Below the pieces are notes generated by a model, which saw only the letters and a program-made list of their open reading frames with translations, ran no database searches and was not told the origin of the DNA. A stretch of 64,000 nt of DNA from Streptomyces specialis (lineage in GTDB: Bacteria; Actinomycetota; Actinomycetes; Streptomycetales; Streptomycetaceae): positions 416,059 through 480,058 of the forward strand of contig NZ_LN929893.1 of assembly GCF_001493375.1 (NCBI RefSeq), read 5' to 3'. The position numbers and the translations under genes are program-made. This document shows, in pieces, positions 43,130 through 52,662 of this stretch (position 1 is the stretch's first letter; each line of letters begins with the position of its first letter).

Positions 43130-44809
43130 GTGCCCCGCACCCGCATTCACGAGAACACGGCCGCACCCTGGTGGCGCACCGCCGTTGTCTATCAGGTCTA
43201 CATCCGCAGTTTCGCCGACGGCAACGGCGACGGCATCGGTGACATCGCCGGGCTGCGTGCCCGGCTTCCCTACCTCCGGGAGCTGGGGGTCGATGCCGTC
43301 TGGATCAATCCGTGGTACCCCTCCCCGATGGCGGACGGCGGCTACGACGTGGCCGACTACCGTTCCATCGACCCGTCGTTCGGGACGCTGTCCGAGGCCG
43401 AGGAGATGATCGCCGAGGCCCACGCCCTCGGTATGCGCGTCGTCCTCGACATCGTGCCGAACCACACCTCGAATCAGCACCACTGGTTCCTGGAGGCGCT
43501 GGAGGCGCCGGCCGGTTCGCCCGAGCGCGACCGGTTCGTCTTCCGGGACGGCCGGGGCCCGGACGGTTCGCTGCCGCCCAACGACTGGCGCAGCCGCTTC
43601 GGCGGCCGTGCCTGGACGCGGGTCACCGAGCCGGACGGCACGCCGGGCCAGTGGTATCTGCACCTGTTCGCCTCGGAGCAGCCGGACCTCAACTGGGCGA
43701 GCCGCGAGGTCCGCGCCGAGTTCGAGTCCATCCTGCGCTTCTGGTTCGACCGGGGTGTGGACGGGTTCCGCGTCGACGTGGCCCACGGCCTGATCAAGCA
43801 CCCGGACCTGCCCGACCTGGGCATCCCGGAGCACGCCCTGTTCGACCACGAGCGGCGCCGGGCCGACCACCCGCACTGGGACCAGGACGACGTGCACGAG
43901 ATCTACCGTTCGTGGCGGAAGATCGCCGACACGTACGCGGACGACCGGCTGTTCGTCGCCGAGGCGCACGTGCGCGACGATCGGCTGCCGCTGTACGTGC
44001 GGCAGGACGAGTTGCACACGGCGTTCAACTTCCCGTTCCTCAAGGCCGCGTGGGACCACGAGGAGCTACGCGCGGTGATCGATCGATGCGTCACCTCGCT
44101 CGCCGAGGTCGGCGCGCCCCCGACCTGGGTGCTCTCCAACCACGACGTGCCCCGGCACGTGACCCGGTACGGGCGCAAGATCACCCACACCCGCGAGCAC
44201 GACGTGGACGGCGGGCCCGCCGACCTGGAGCTGGGCCTGCGCCGGGCGCGGGCCGCGGCGCTGCTGATGCTGGCGCTGCCGGGCGGCGCGTACATGTATC
44301 AGGGCGAGGAACTCGGCCTGAACGAGGTCGAGGACCTGCCGGAGGAGGCGCTGCGCGACCCCACCTGGGAGCGTTCGGCGCACACGGTGCGCGGGCGCGA
44401 CGGCTGCCGGGTGCCGCTGCCGTGGTCCGGGTCCGACAGCCCGTTCGGCTTCGGCCCCAGGGGCAGCAAGCCGTGGCTTCCGCAGCCGGCCGCGTGGGAG
44501 GCGGTCACGGCGCAGACGCAGTCCGGCACCCCGGGATCGACGCTGGAGCTGTACCGCTCGGCGCTCCGGCTCCGCCGGGAACAGCCCGGATTCGCCACCG
44601 AGACGCTGCGCTGGCTGGACGCCCCCGAGGGGGTGCTGGCCTTCGAGCGCTCGCCCGTGCTGCGCTGCGTGGTGAACCTGTCGGACCGGCCGTTCGCCCT
44701 GCCGAGGAACTGGGGCGTGCTGCTCTCCAGTGACCGGCTGATCGGTGGCCAGCTCCCGCCGGACACGACGGCGTGGCTGTGGGGCGGCGGAGCGGCCCGC
44801 CGGGCCTAG
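43130..44809 (+). CDS. GH13 alpha-glucosidase
   Basis: This enzyme releases glucose from alpha-glucosides. The 559-residue protein has all four GH13 regions: DIVPNHTS (I), GVDGFRVDVAHGL with the Asp nucleophile (II), FVAEAHV with the Glu acid (III) and VLSNHDVPRHVTRYG with the third Asp (IV). MADGGYDVADYRSIDPSFG fits the oligo-1,6/alpha-glucosidase subgroup. There is no signal peptide, so it acts in the cytoplasm on imported sugars. GTG start with GGAAG 4-5 bases upstream. It lies 55 bases after lacI and is probably co-regulated. No transporter genes lie beside it, unlike many agl or mal loci. Confidence 0.93.
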   Translation: MPRTRIHENTAAPWWRTAVVYQVYIRSFADGNGDGIGDIAGLRARLPYLRELGVDAVWINPWYPSPMADGGYDVADYRSIDPSFGTLSEAEEMIAEAHALGMRVVLDIVPNHTSNQHHWFLEALEAPAGSPERDRFVFRDGRGPDGSLPPNDWRSRFGGRAWTRVTEPDGTPGQWYLHLFASEQPDLNWASREVRAEFESILRFWFDRGVDGFRVDVAHGLIKHPDLPDLGIPEHALFDHERRRADHPHWDQDDVHEIYRSWRKIADTYADDRLFVAEAHVRDDRLPLYVRQDELHTAFNFPFLKAAWDHEELRAVIDRCVTSLAEVGAPPTWVLSNHDVPRHVTRYGRKITHTREHDVDGGPADLELGLRRARAAALLMLALPGGAYMYQGEELGLNEVEDLPEEALRDPTWERSAHTVRGRDGCRVPLPWSGSDSPFGFGPRGSKPWLPQPAAWEAVTAQTQSGTPGSTLELYRSALRLRREQPGFATETLRWLDAPEGVLAFERSPVLRCVVNLSDRPFALPRNWGVLLSSDRLIGGQLPPDTTAWLWGGGAARRA

Positions 44810-45285
44810 TCCGCGGCTGTCTCCGCGGCCGTACGCGGAGTCGCGCCCGCAGCCGTATCCGAATCCGTATCCGAATCCGAGTCCGTATCCGAGTCCGTAT
44901 CCGAGTCCGTATCCGAGAAGACAGCCCGGAGCGCGTCCTGGACCGCGGCCAGTGCCGTTGCGCGGTCCAGGCCGAGTCTGCGCGCGCGCCGGGCGTACTC
45001 CTGGGCCGCCGCCGCTGCCTCCCGTGCGGCGGCGTCCCTCGCCGTGGCGACGAAGGTCCCGTTGCGGCCCTTCGTCTCCACGACCCCGTCCGCCTCCAGC
45101 GCCCGGTACGCCTTGGCCACGGTGTTGGGCGCCAGGCCCAGCTCCCCGGCGAGGCCCCGGACGGTCGGCAGCCGGTGCCCGACCGGCAGCGCGCCGGACC
45201 GCGCCTGCTCGGCGATCTGGGCGCGAAGCTGCTCGAAGGGCGCCACGGGCGAGTGGGGATCGAGGAAGACCTGCATCCGGTTCAC
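44806..45285 (-). CDS. GntR (YtrA-type) regulator with Ser/Asp/Thr tail
   Basis: The 159-residue protein is a short YtrA-type GntR regulator: PFEQLRAQIAEQARSGALPV, LPTVRGLAGELGLAPNTVAK, AYRALEADGVVETKGRNGTF. The tail carries about 21 residues of SDTDSDT repeats encoded by a minisatellite, then an Ala/Thr-rich end. YtrA regulators usually sit beside ABC transporter genes; none is adjacent here. Its stop overlaps the convergent GH13 stop by 4 bases. Confidence 0.85.
   Translation of the reverse strand: MNRMQVFLDPHSPVAPFEQLRAQIAEQARSGALPVGHRLPTVRGLAGELGLAPNTVAKAYRALEADGVVETKGRNGTFVATARDAAAREAAAAAQEYARRARRLGLDRATALAAVQDALRAVFSDTDSDTDSDTDSDSDTDSDTAAGATPRTAAETAAD
44855..44917. repeat. GC-poor minisatellite encoding SDTDSDT
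   Basis: A 6-base theme (gtatcc/gaatcc/gagtcc) repeats over 63 bases with a higher-order 12-base period (gagtccgtatcc). It encodes the Ser-Asp-Thr-Asp tail of the GntR protein. The length may vary by slippage. Confidence 0.85.
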
Positions 45286-45529
45286 CCGGCTGATTCTGCC
45301 GCAGCGCGCCGGGCGAACGGGGGGCGGACCGGGGCCATGAGTTGTCGATGGTGGTGCCGGTGGGCAGCGAGGTGACGGCGTACGGCCTGGACCGCGGTCG
45401 TGGCTTCGCCAAGCCGGTCACACTCCTCTCCCTCCACCGGGCCCGCGCCAGGGGCCACGTTCTCGTCTGCGCCGGAAACCACGCCGCAAACGTTCCCGTG
45501 CCGGAAAAAATCGGCGAACGGCCCGCCGG

Positions 45530-45994
45530 TCAGGTGCCGGTGTCGCGCAGGCGGGCGGCGACCTCGGTCAGGGCGTCGGCCAGCACCGCGAGCCGGTCCC
45601 GGTCCAGGACGTCGATCAGGGCCTCGCGGACCCGCGCGACATGGCCCGGCGCCGCCTCGCGGAGCGCGACGGCGCCCGCCTCCGTCAGATGGGCGCTGAC
45701 GCCCCGGTCGTCCGACAGGCAGGCGTCCCGCGTGACCAGGCCGCGCTTCTCCAACTGCCCGACCTGGTAGGTCAGTCCGCTCTTCGACGTGATCAGGGAT
45801 TCGGCCAGCTCGGTCATCCGCAGCCCGGCGCCGCCCGCCACGGCGAGCTTCACCAGGATCTCGTACTGCGGGTGGGAGAGTCCGGCGTCCTGCTTGAGCT
45901 GCTGCTCGACGGCGCGGAACACCCGATGGCTGGCCTCCAGGAACGCCGTCCAGGCCGCCAATTCTCCCTCGTCCAGCCATCGAGTCTCCACCAT
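45530..45994 (-). CDS. MarR family transcriptional regulator
   Basis: The 154-residue protein has the MarR winged helix: LSHPQYEILVKLAVAGGAGL, RMTELAESLITSKSGLTYQV, QLEKRGLVTRDACLSDDRGV. It is divergent from the DoxX gene, with about 96 bases between the starts; ttgttcaaattcgaa in that space is a candidate operator because MarR repressors of DoxX-type genes often bind such sites. Confidence 0.88.
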   Translation of the reverse strand: MVETRWLDEGELAAWTAFLEASHRVFRAVEQQLKQDAGLSHPQYEILVKLAVAGGAGLRMTELAESLITSKSGLTYQVGQLEKRGLVTRDACLSDDRGVSAHLTEAGAVALREAAPGHVARVREALIDVLDRDRLAVLADALTEVAARLRDTGT

Positions 45995-46090
45995 GCCTCC
46001 ATCATAAGCAGTTGTTCAAATTCGAATGACTGGGTACGGTCGGCATCGTCCCGCACATTCCCACGAACGATTCCCGGTCGGAGAGCCGTC

Positions 46091-46618
46091 ATGAGATCCC
46101 CGTCGCCCACCACTCCCGCGTATCCCGCCGCCGACATCGGCCTGCTGCTCCTGCGCCTCACCCTCGGCCTGCCGATGGCGGCGCACGGCACCCAGAAGCT
46201 TTTCGGCTGGTTCGACGGTCCCGGGCTCGACGCCACCGGGGAGTCCTTCGAGTTCTTCGGCTATCCGTCCGGCCGGACCATGGCCCTGATCGCGGGCCTG
46301 TCGGAGACCTTCGGCGGCCTCGCCCTGGCCCTCGGCCTCCTCACCCCGCTCGCCGCCGCCGCGGTCCTCGGCACGATGATCAACGCCGCGGTGGCCGTGC
46401 ACTGGGAGGGCGGGTTCTTCGCCCCGGAGGGCATCGAGATGCCCCTGCTGTACGGCCTGGGCGCCGCCGCCCTCGCGCTGACCGGCCCGGGACGGTACGC
46501 GGCCGACACGTTCGTCCCCGTCCCGGCGCGGCTGGCCTCCTACCGCCCCGCCCTCGGCCCGGCCGCCCTCGCGCTCGCCGTGGTGGCCGCCACCGTCGTC
46601 CTGCTGCTCCGCGACTGA
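46091..46618 (+). CDS. DoxX family membrane protein
   Basis: The 175-residue protein has four to five hydrophobic segments and the DoxX pattern LLLLRLTLGLPMAAHGTQKL, FGWFDGPG, LIAGLSETFGGLALALGLLT. DoxX proteins are linked to redox and thiol stress. It is followed 75 bases on by a LigB-type dioxygenase, and the divergent MarR may control both. Confidence 0.85.
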   Translation: MRSPSPTTPAYPAADIGLLLLRLTLGLPMAAHGTQKLFGWFDGPGLDATGESFEFFGYPSGRTMALIAGLSETFGGLALALGLLTPLAAAAVLGTMINAAVAVHWEGGFFAPEGIEMPLLYGLGAAALALTGPGRYAADTFVPVPARLASYRPALGPAALALAVVAATVVLLLRD

Positions 46619-46693
46619 CCGGCGCGACCGACCGGAAGGAGAACCAGGGGGAACAGGACAACCGGGGGGCCGGAAAAGAGGAGAGGGACCGCC

Positions 46694-47473
46694 GTGAGCG
46701 ACCGCATGCCCGTCCTGTACCTGAGCCACGGCGCGCCGCCGCTGGCCGACGACGCGCTGTGGACCGCGCAGCTCGCCGCCTGGTCGGCGGAGCTGCCCCG
46801 CCCGGAGGCGATCCTCATGGTCTCCGCGCACTGGGAGTCGGCCCCCCTCACCCTGGGCGCCACCACCACCGTGCCGCTGGAGTACGACTTCCGGGGGTTC
46901 CCCCAGCGGTACTACCGGGTGACCTACCCGGCCCCCGGCGCCCCCGCGCTCGCCGACCGGGTGCGCGGCCTGCTCGCCGGGCCGGGCACCCCGGTCCACG
47001 AGGCGCCCGCGCGGGGGCTGGACCACGGCGCCTACGTTCCGCTGGCCGAGATGTACCCGGACGCCGGCATACCGGTGCTCCAGCTCTCCATGCCCACCCT
47101 CGACCCCGAACGGCTGCTCCGCCTCGGCCGCGGGCTGGCGCCGCTGCGCGACGAGGGCGTGCTGATCGTGGGCAGCGGCTTCTTCACCCACAACCTCCGC
47201 GAGCTGTCCTGGGGCACCGGGCCGGACGAGGCGCCGGCCTGGTCGAAGGAGTTCGACGCCTGGGGGTGGGAGGCCCTGGCCCGCGGGGACATCGACGCGC
47301 TGCTTGACTTCGAGCACGCCGCCCCGGCGGGCCGGATCGCGCACCCGCGCACCGAGCACTTCGCGCCGCTGTTCGTCAGCCTGGGCGCGGGCGAGGCTGA
47401 CCTGCCCGGCCGGCGGACCGTGATCGACGGCTTCTGGGCGGGCCTGTCCAAGCGCTCGCTCCAGTGGGGCTGA
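46694..47473 (+). CDS. LigB-type extradiol dioxygenase (4,5-DOPA dioxygenase-like)
   Basis: This is a 259-residue class III ring-cleaving dioxygenase. Metal-site and catalytic histidines are visible in YLSHGAPPLADD, LMVSAHWESAPL, LDHGAYVPLAEMYPDA and FFTHNLRELSWG. GTG start with GAGAGGGA upstream. The plant and bacterial members act on DOPA or similar catechols; the true substrate is unknown. DoxX-DODA pairs under a MarR regulator are common. Confidence 0.88.
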   Translation: MSDRMPVLYLSHGAPPLADDALWTAQLAAWSAELPRPEAILMVSAHWESAPLTLGATTTVPLEYDFRGFPQRYYRVTYPAPGAPALADRVRGLLAGPGTPVHEAPARGLDHGAYVPLAEMYPDAGIPVLQLSMPTLDPERLLRLGRGLAPLRDEGVLIVGSGFFTHNLRELSWGTGPDEAPAWSKEFDAWGWEALARGDIDALLDFEHAAPAGRIAHPRTEHFAPLFVSLGAGEADLPGRRTVIDGFWAGLSKRSLQWG

Positions 47474-47546
47474 CCGGGCCCACGCCGTTCCGGCCGGGTC
47501 GAACTCCCCCTGGAAGGACGGGCCTTCCCGTGCTTGCATGGGCGCC

Positions 47547-48185
47547 ATGGTGTCCACCGACCGCTTGCTCGCCTTCGCGGCCATGTCGTTCCTGCTGATC
47601 GTGGTCCCCGGCCCCAGCGTGCTGTTCGTGGTCGGGCGGGCGCTGGCGCAGGGGCGCCGCGCCGCGCTGACCACGGTGGTGGGGAACACGCTCGGCTCCT
47701 ACGTCCTCGTCGTGGCCGTGGCCTCGGGGATCGGCTCCCTCGTGGAACGGTCCGTGCTCGTCTTCACGGTGCTCAAGCTGACGGGGGCCGCCTATCTGGT
47801 GTATCTCGGCGTCAGGGCGTGGCGGGAGCGCGGCGCGCTGCGGGCCGCGTTCGCCGCCGATGGGACCGCGCACGGCGGTTCGCGCACCTTCTGGGAGGGG
47901 TTCGCGGTCGGCGTGTCGAACCCCAAGACCATCGTGTTCTTCGCCGCCGTGCTGCCGCAGTTCGTGGACCGCGCCGAGGGGCATGCCACGGCGCAGATGC
48001 TGGTGCTCGGCCTGGTCTTCAACGTCATCGCGGTCGTCTCCGACTGCGGGTGGGGACTGGTCGCGGCAACCGCGCGGGACTGGTTCGCCCGCTCGCCCCG
48101 GCGGCTCTCCCTGGTCGGCGGGGCCGGTGGGCTCACGATGATCGGCCTCGGCGTCCCCGTGGCCGCGACCGGGCGCAAGGACTGA
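47547..48185 (+). CDS. LysE family exporter
   Basis: This is a membrane protein of about 212 residues with six hydrophobic segments. Family markers are FLLIVVPGPSVLFVVGRAL near the N-terminus, GNTLGSYVLVVAVASGIG, YLVYLGVRAWR and AVGVSNPKTIVFFAAVLPQF. LysE/RhtB proteins export amino acids or homoserine-type metabolites. ATG at 47547 or 47538 could start it; no clear ribosome site decides. Confidence 0.87.
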   Translation: MVSTDRLLAFAAMSFLLIVVPGPSVLFVVGRALAQGRRAALTTVVGNTLGSYVLVVAVASGIGSLVERSVLVFTVLKLTGAAYLVYLGVRAWRERGALRAAFAADGTAHGGSRTFWEGFAVGVSNPKTIVFFAAVLPQFVDRAEGHATAQMLVLGLVFNVIAVVSDCGWGLVAATARDWFARSPRRLSLVGGAGGLTMIGLGVPVAATGRKD

Positions 48186-48210
48186 GCGCCACCCGCGCGG
48201 CGCGGTCGTC

Positions 48211-49094
48211 TCACGCCACGTCCAGGTTCCCGGCCGGGCCGACCGCGCCGGGCCCGAAGCGGCGGCGGGCGCGGTCGGCCGCCGCCTCCGCGCGGCGGCG
48301 GCGGTCGTCGCCCGGGTCGAGGGAGAGCTGACGGGTCGCCCGCGCCGTCTCCGTCAGCTCCTCGGCGCGCAGCGCGACCGCCCTGACCCGGGCCCGCTGA
48401 AGGCCCAGCGCGTCGTGCAGGGCGTAGGCCGTGCCGGTCAGCGCGGGAGTGTGCGCGGTCGGTTCGGGGAGCCTGCGGCGGCGGGTGGTGGCGGAGCGGT
48501 CGGCGTAGCGGACGGTCAGGGTGAGCGCGCGGGCGGTCTGCCCCTCGCCGCGCAGCCGGTAGCCGAGTTCGTCGGCGAGGGTGAGCAGGGCCCGCCGGCG
48601 CATGCCCGCGTCGAGTTCGTCGTGGCCGAACCGGTGCTCCGCCGCCACCGAACGCGGTGGCGCGCCCGGGACGACGGGTGTCGGGTCCAGGCCGTGGGCG
48701 AGGGCGTGGACGCGGCGGGCGGTGGAGGCGCCGAGGATCCGTTGCAGCGTCCCGGGCGGCGCGGCGGCGATCCGGCCGACCGTGTCGAGGCCGTAGGAGC
48801 ACAGCGCGCGGGCGGCGGGGGCCGCGAGCCCGGTCAGGGCGGCGGCGGGCCCGCCGGCGAGGAACGCGGCCCCGGCCGCCCGCCCGGAGAGCAACACGGA
48901 GTCCCCGGGGACCCCGCGCGCCCCCGCTGCCATACCCGCCACGCACCGGGTCGCGGCGGCACCGACCGCGGCACGCGCACCGCGAGAAGCCGCACCACCT
49001 CGGGGGATCGGAGAGGTGTATAAGAGACGGGCCCCCCGGCCGCGCCGTCCTCCGCGCCCCCCGCGACGCGCACGTACAGCACCCCGCCGTTCAT
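48211..49094 (-). pseudogene. Y-family DNA polymerase (ImuB/DinP-like), cut by adapter
   Basis: The start (ATG 49094, overlapping the dnaE2 stop as ATGA) reads MNGGVLYVRVAGGAEDGAAG, then adapter sequence intervenes at 48997-49030. Below it the frame resumes with RCVAGMAAGARGVPGDSVLL, LTGLAAPAARALCSYGLDTV (helix-hairpin-helix/thumb region), LTLTVRYADRSATTRRRRLP and ARRRFGPGAVGPAG. The catalytic palm domain, which should lie between the halves, is missing. The natural gene is probably a complete ImuB-like polymerase working with DnaE2 in mutagenic repair. Confidence 0.75.
48997..49030. other. Nextera i7-side adapter
   Basis: The plus strand ends GATCGGAGAGGTGTATAAGA then GACGG, matching the i7 transposase adapter (GTCTCGTGGGCTCGG then AGATGTGTATAAGAGACAG) at 28 of 34 positions. 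It lies inside the Y-family polymerase gene and replaces a large internal part of it. Confidence 0.88.
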
Positions 49095-52000
49095 CCCGCG
49101 CTCCCGGGGCTGGAGTGCCACAGTTTGCGCGGCGCCTTCGCGGGGTCGCCCGGAGGCTTCAGGTCGGCCCAGGGATGCAGGGTGTAGCCGGTGGACATCT
49201 CGATCCGCCGGTCCACCGGTCCGGGCTCCTCCCGCTTCTCCTCGCCGTCGTTCCCGCCGCCGGACCCCCCGGCCGGCCCGCCGTCGCCGCCCGCGAGCCG
49301 TTCCGCGACCGCGTCGAGCCCGCCGGTGCGGCGCAGCTCGGCCAGCTCCGCCAGATCCCAGGCGGCCTGGCCGACGACGCTCAGCGTGCGCGGCCCGCGC
49401 CGCTGGACCGTGCCGCGCACCAGCAGCAGCCAGGAGTGGAAGACGGTACGGGCGCAGGCGGCGTGGCTGTCCTCGAAGAACGCCAGGGCGACCCGGCCGG
49501 AGGCGTCGTCCAGGGTGGCGAAGATGACGCGCCTGCCGGAACGGATGGGCGGGGTCTGGGTGGCGACCTTCGCGCCGGCCACCAGCACCGTCTCGCCGTG
49601 CCCGGCGTCGCGCAGGCGGCGGGCGGAGAGCGCGCCCAGTTCGTCGAGGAACGCCCGGTGGCCCGCCATGAGATGGCCGGTGGTCTCCATGCCCAGCGCC
49701 TCCAGCTCGGCGTCGAGCCGTTCCCCGTCGGTCAGGTCGGGCAGCCCGGCGGGGGCGGTCTCCTCGCCGTCCCCGAGCGGGAGTTGCGGGCCGCCCTCCC
49801 CCGCGAGCGGGAGGCACCCCCAGCCGGGGCCCGGGGCGGCGCGGCGCTGCCGGTGCAGCTCGGCGATGCGCAGCAGCAGGTCGCGGCGGTTGCCGCCGAA
49901 CGCGTCCAGGGCGCCGACCTTGGCGAGCCGTTCGGCGACGGGCCGGGAGGGGGCGGCGCGGGTCATCAGGTCGGTGAGGGAGGCGTACGGGCGGCCGGCG
50001 GCGATCCGTTCCGCCTCGGCCTCGGTGATGCCGTGGACCTCGCCGAGGGCGAGGCGGATCCCCCACACCCCCGATTCGGACTCCAGTTCGATTCGATAGG
50101 CGGCGTCGGACCGGTTCACGTCCAGCGGCAGCACCGGGACGCCGCGCCGCCGCGCGTCCGCGAGCAGCAGCCGCTTGGGGTACATGCCGGGGTCGTGCGT
50201 GAGCAGCCCGGCGAAGAACGCGGCCGGGTGGTGGGCCTTGAGCCAGGCCGACTGGTACGTCGGCACGGCGAAGGCGACGGCGTGCGCCTTGCAGAAGCCG
50301 AAGCTGCCGAACGACTCCACGATCTCCCAGGTGCGGGCGACGACCTCCGGGTCGTAGCGCCGGGACGCCTCCTCGGCGAACCACGCCCGCACCCGCCCCA
50401 GCCGCTCCCGGTCCGACAGGGCGCGCCTGGCCTCGTCGGCGAGCGCCCGGTCGCAGCCGGTCAGGATGGCGATGATCCGGATGACCTGCTCGTGGAAGAC
50501 CACCACGCCATGGGTCTCGCGCAGCACGGGCTCCAGGTCCCGGTGGGGGTAACGGGCGACCCGCCTGCCGTGCCTGGCCTCGATGAACGGCCGCACCATG
50601 TCGGCGCCGACCGGGCCGGGCCGGAAGAGCGATATGTCGACCACGAGGTCGTGGAACGTGGCCGGCTGGAGCCGCCCGACGAGGTCCCGCTGGCCCGGCG
50701 ACTCGATCTGGAAGCAGCCCAGCGTCTCGGTGGAACGGATCAGCGCGTACGTCCGCCCGTCCACCGGCCCGGCCGCCCCGGGGGCGAACGGCGCGTCCAC
50801 GTCGATCCGTTCCCCGGTGGCCCGCTCGACCTCGTCCACCGCGTGCGCCATCGCGGACTGCATCCGCACCCCGAGCACGTCGAGCTTGAGCAGCCCGAGG
50901 TCCTCCACGTCCTCCTTGTCGAACTGCGACATCGCGAAGCCCTCCCCGCTGCTGGGCACCACGGGGGTACGGGCGCGCAGCGAGGAGTCCGAGAGCAGGA
51001 CGCCGCACGGGTGCATCGCGACCGCGCGCGGCAGCCCGTCCAGGGCCTCGACCAGCTCCCACATCCGGGGGCCGCCGTGGGCGTCCGGGTCGAGGCCGCG
51101 CAGCTCGGGCAGCTCCCGGAACGCGGCGCGCGCGTCGGCGGCCCGGATGTGCGGGAACGCCTTGGCCAGCCGTCCCGTCGCCTCCGGGTCGAGGCCGAGC
51201 GCGAGCCCGACGTCCCGGATCGCGTGCCGCACCCGGTAGGTCTCGGGCATGGCGAGGGTGGCGACCCGTTCCTCGCCGAACCGCTCGAAGATCGCCCGGT
51301 ACGCGTCGAGCCGGCGGGCGGACTCCACGTCCACGTCGATGTCGGGCAGCGCGCCCCGGCGCGGGGAGAGGAACCGTTCCATCAGCAGGCCGTGCTCGAC
51401 GGGGTCGGCGTGGGCGATGCCGAGGAGGTGGTTGATCAGCGACCCGGCCCCCGAGCCGCGGGCCGAGACCCGGATGCCCAGGGCGCGGATGTCGTCCACG
51501 ACCCGCGCGACGGTGAGGAAGTAGGAGGCGAACCCGAGCCGTTCGACGGTCCGCAGCTCCTCCTCCAGACGCCGCCAGCGTTTCTCGTCCCGGTCGTAGC
51601 GGCGCAGCACCATGCCCGCGGCGCAGCGGGAGCGCAGGGCGCGCTGCGCCGTCCGGCCCGCCGTGCCGGCCAGGTGCGGCTCGGGGAAGTGGACACCGCC
51701 CATGCCCAGATCGCGCGCCGGGTGGACCCGGCAGGCCGCCGCGGTCTCCTCGGTGCGGGCCAGCAGCCGGTGCGCGACGGACCGCCCGTGCCCGGCGGCC
51801 TCGGCGATCCCGGCCGCCGCCGAGGCCATCGCGGCCGGGTCCTTCAGCCAGCGTTCGCCGTTGTCCAGCGGGCCGCGCGGGTCGATGGGAACGAGCCGCC
51901 GGGCCGCGTCCAGCACGTCCGCGACCGGGCCCTGGCCGGGGTCGGCGTAGCGGACGGCGTTGGTGAGGACGGGATCGACGCCCTGCTCCAGGGCGAGGCC

Positions 52001-52597
52001 CAGCGCGCGGGCGGCGGTCCGCGCCGGGCCGCTGGCGTCGATCTCCAGCCGCAGGGCGTCGCCGAACAGCTCCCGCCAGGGGGTGAGCAGCCGGGCCGCG
52101 AGGTCGGGGCGGCCCGCCGCCAGCGCCCGGCCGGGCTCGGGCTCCGGGCCGAGCAGCACGACGAGCCCGTCGAGCCCGCCGCGCGTCAGCTCGGCCCACG
52201 GCAGCACGGGCCGCGTTTGCCCGCCCGGGCCCCCAGCCGCGTGGGCGGCGGTGACCAGGCGGCAGAGCTGGGCCCAGCCCGCGGCGCCGTCCCTGGCCAG
52301 GAAGACGGCCCGGGGCGCGGACTCGTCGCCGAAGGCGCCGCCCCGCACGGGGGTTCTCAGCCGTTTCCGGCCGGTCCCGTGCCGGGGGGCGACGGCCAGA
52401 TCGACCCCGTACACCGGACGCACCCCGGCCCGCGCGCACGCCTTGGTGAACCGGACGGCCCCGGCCAGGGTGTCCCGGTCGGTCAGCGCCACCGCGCCCA
52501 TCCCCCGCTCACCGGCCCGCTCGACCAGCCGCTCGGGGTGGGAGGCGCCGTACCGCAGGGAGAACCCGGACGCGACACGCAGATGCGTGAAGTCCAT
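49091..52597 (-). CDS. dnaE2: Error-prone DNA polymerase III alpha subunit DnaE2
   Basis: This is the translesion replicative-type polymerase used in SOS mutagenesis. The 1168-residue protein begins with the PHP domain (FTHLRVASGFSLRYGASHPE, ALTDRDTLAGAVRF) and contains the polymerase acidic motif LPDIDVDVES, SRRYDPEVVARTWEIVESFG, GFCKAHAVAFAVPTYQSAWL and a C-terminal OB-type region. Start at ATG 52597, with AGGAGG 8 bases upstream; the GTG at 52606 lies in the ribosome site. Its stop overlaps the Y-polymerase start. An SOS-like box lies 66 bases upstream. Confidence 0.93.
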   Translation of the reverse strand: MDFTHLRVASGFSLRYGASHPERLVERAGERGMGAVALTDRDTLAGAVRFTKACARAGVRPVYGVDLAVAPRHGTGRKRLRTPVRGGAFGDESAPRAVFLARDGAAGWAQLCRLVTAAHAAGGPGGQTRPVLPWAELTRGGLDGLVVLLGPEPEPGRALAAGRPDLAARLLTPWRELFGDALRLEIDASGPARTAARALGLALEQGVDPVLTNAVRYADPGQGPVADVLDAARRLVPIDPRGPLDNGERWLKDPAAMASAAAGIAEAAGHGRSVAHRLLARTEETAAACRVHPARDLGMGGVHFPEPHLAGTAGRTAQRALRSRCAAGMVLRRYDRDEKRWRRLEEELRTVERLGFASYFLTVARVVDDIRALGIRVSARGSGAGSLINHLLGIAHADPVEHGLLMERFLSPRRGALPDIDVDVESARRLDAYRAIFERFGEERVATLAMPETYRVRHAIRDVGLALGLDPEATGRLAKAFPHIRAADARAAFRELPELRGLDPDAHGGPRMWELVEALDGLPRAVAMHPCGVLLSDSSLRARTPVVPSSGEGFAMSQFDKEDVEDLGLLKLDVLGVRMQSAMAHAVDEVERATGERIDVDAPFAPGAAGPVDGRTYALIRSTETLGCFQIESPGQRDLVGRLQPATFHDLVVDISLFRPGPVGADMVRPFIEARHGRRVARYPHRDLEPVLRETHGVVVFHEQVIRIIAILTGCDRALADEARRALSDRERLGRVRAWFAEEASRRYDPEVVARTWEIVESFGSFGFCKAHAVAFAVPTYQSAWLKAHHPAAFFAGLLTHDPGMYPKRLLLADARRRGVPVLPLDVNRSDAAYRIELESESGVWGIRLALGEVHGITEAEAERIAAGRPYASLTDLMTRAAPSRPVAERLAKVGALDAFGGNRRDLLLRIAELHRQRRAAPGPGWGCLPLAGEGGPQLPLGDGEETAPAGLPDLTDGERLDAELEALGMETTGHLMAGHRAFLDELGALSARRLRDAGHGETVLVAGAKVATQTPPIRSGRRVIFATLDDASGRVALAFFEDSHAACARTVFHSWLLLVRGTVQRRGPRTLSVVGQAAWDLAELAELRRTGGLDAVAERLAGGDGGPAGGSGGGNDGEEKREEPGPVDRRIEMSTGYTLHPWADLKPPGDPAKAPRKLWHSSPGSAG

Positions 52598-52662
52598 CCT
52601 CGGCACCTCCTGTCACGCCCGGCCCCCTGTCCCCGATGTCCGGTCCCACCATAAACCAGCCA

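Noticed and set aside
49016..52654. Plus-strand frame of about 1200 codons over dnaE2
   Set aside because: It is the antisense shadow of dnaE2, whose motifs, start site and SOS box are on the minus strand.
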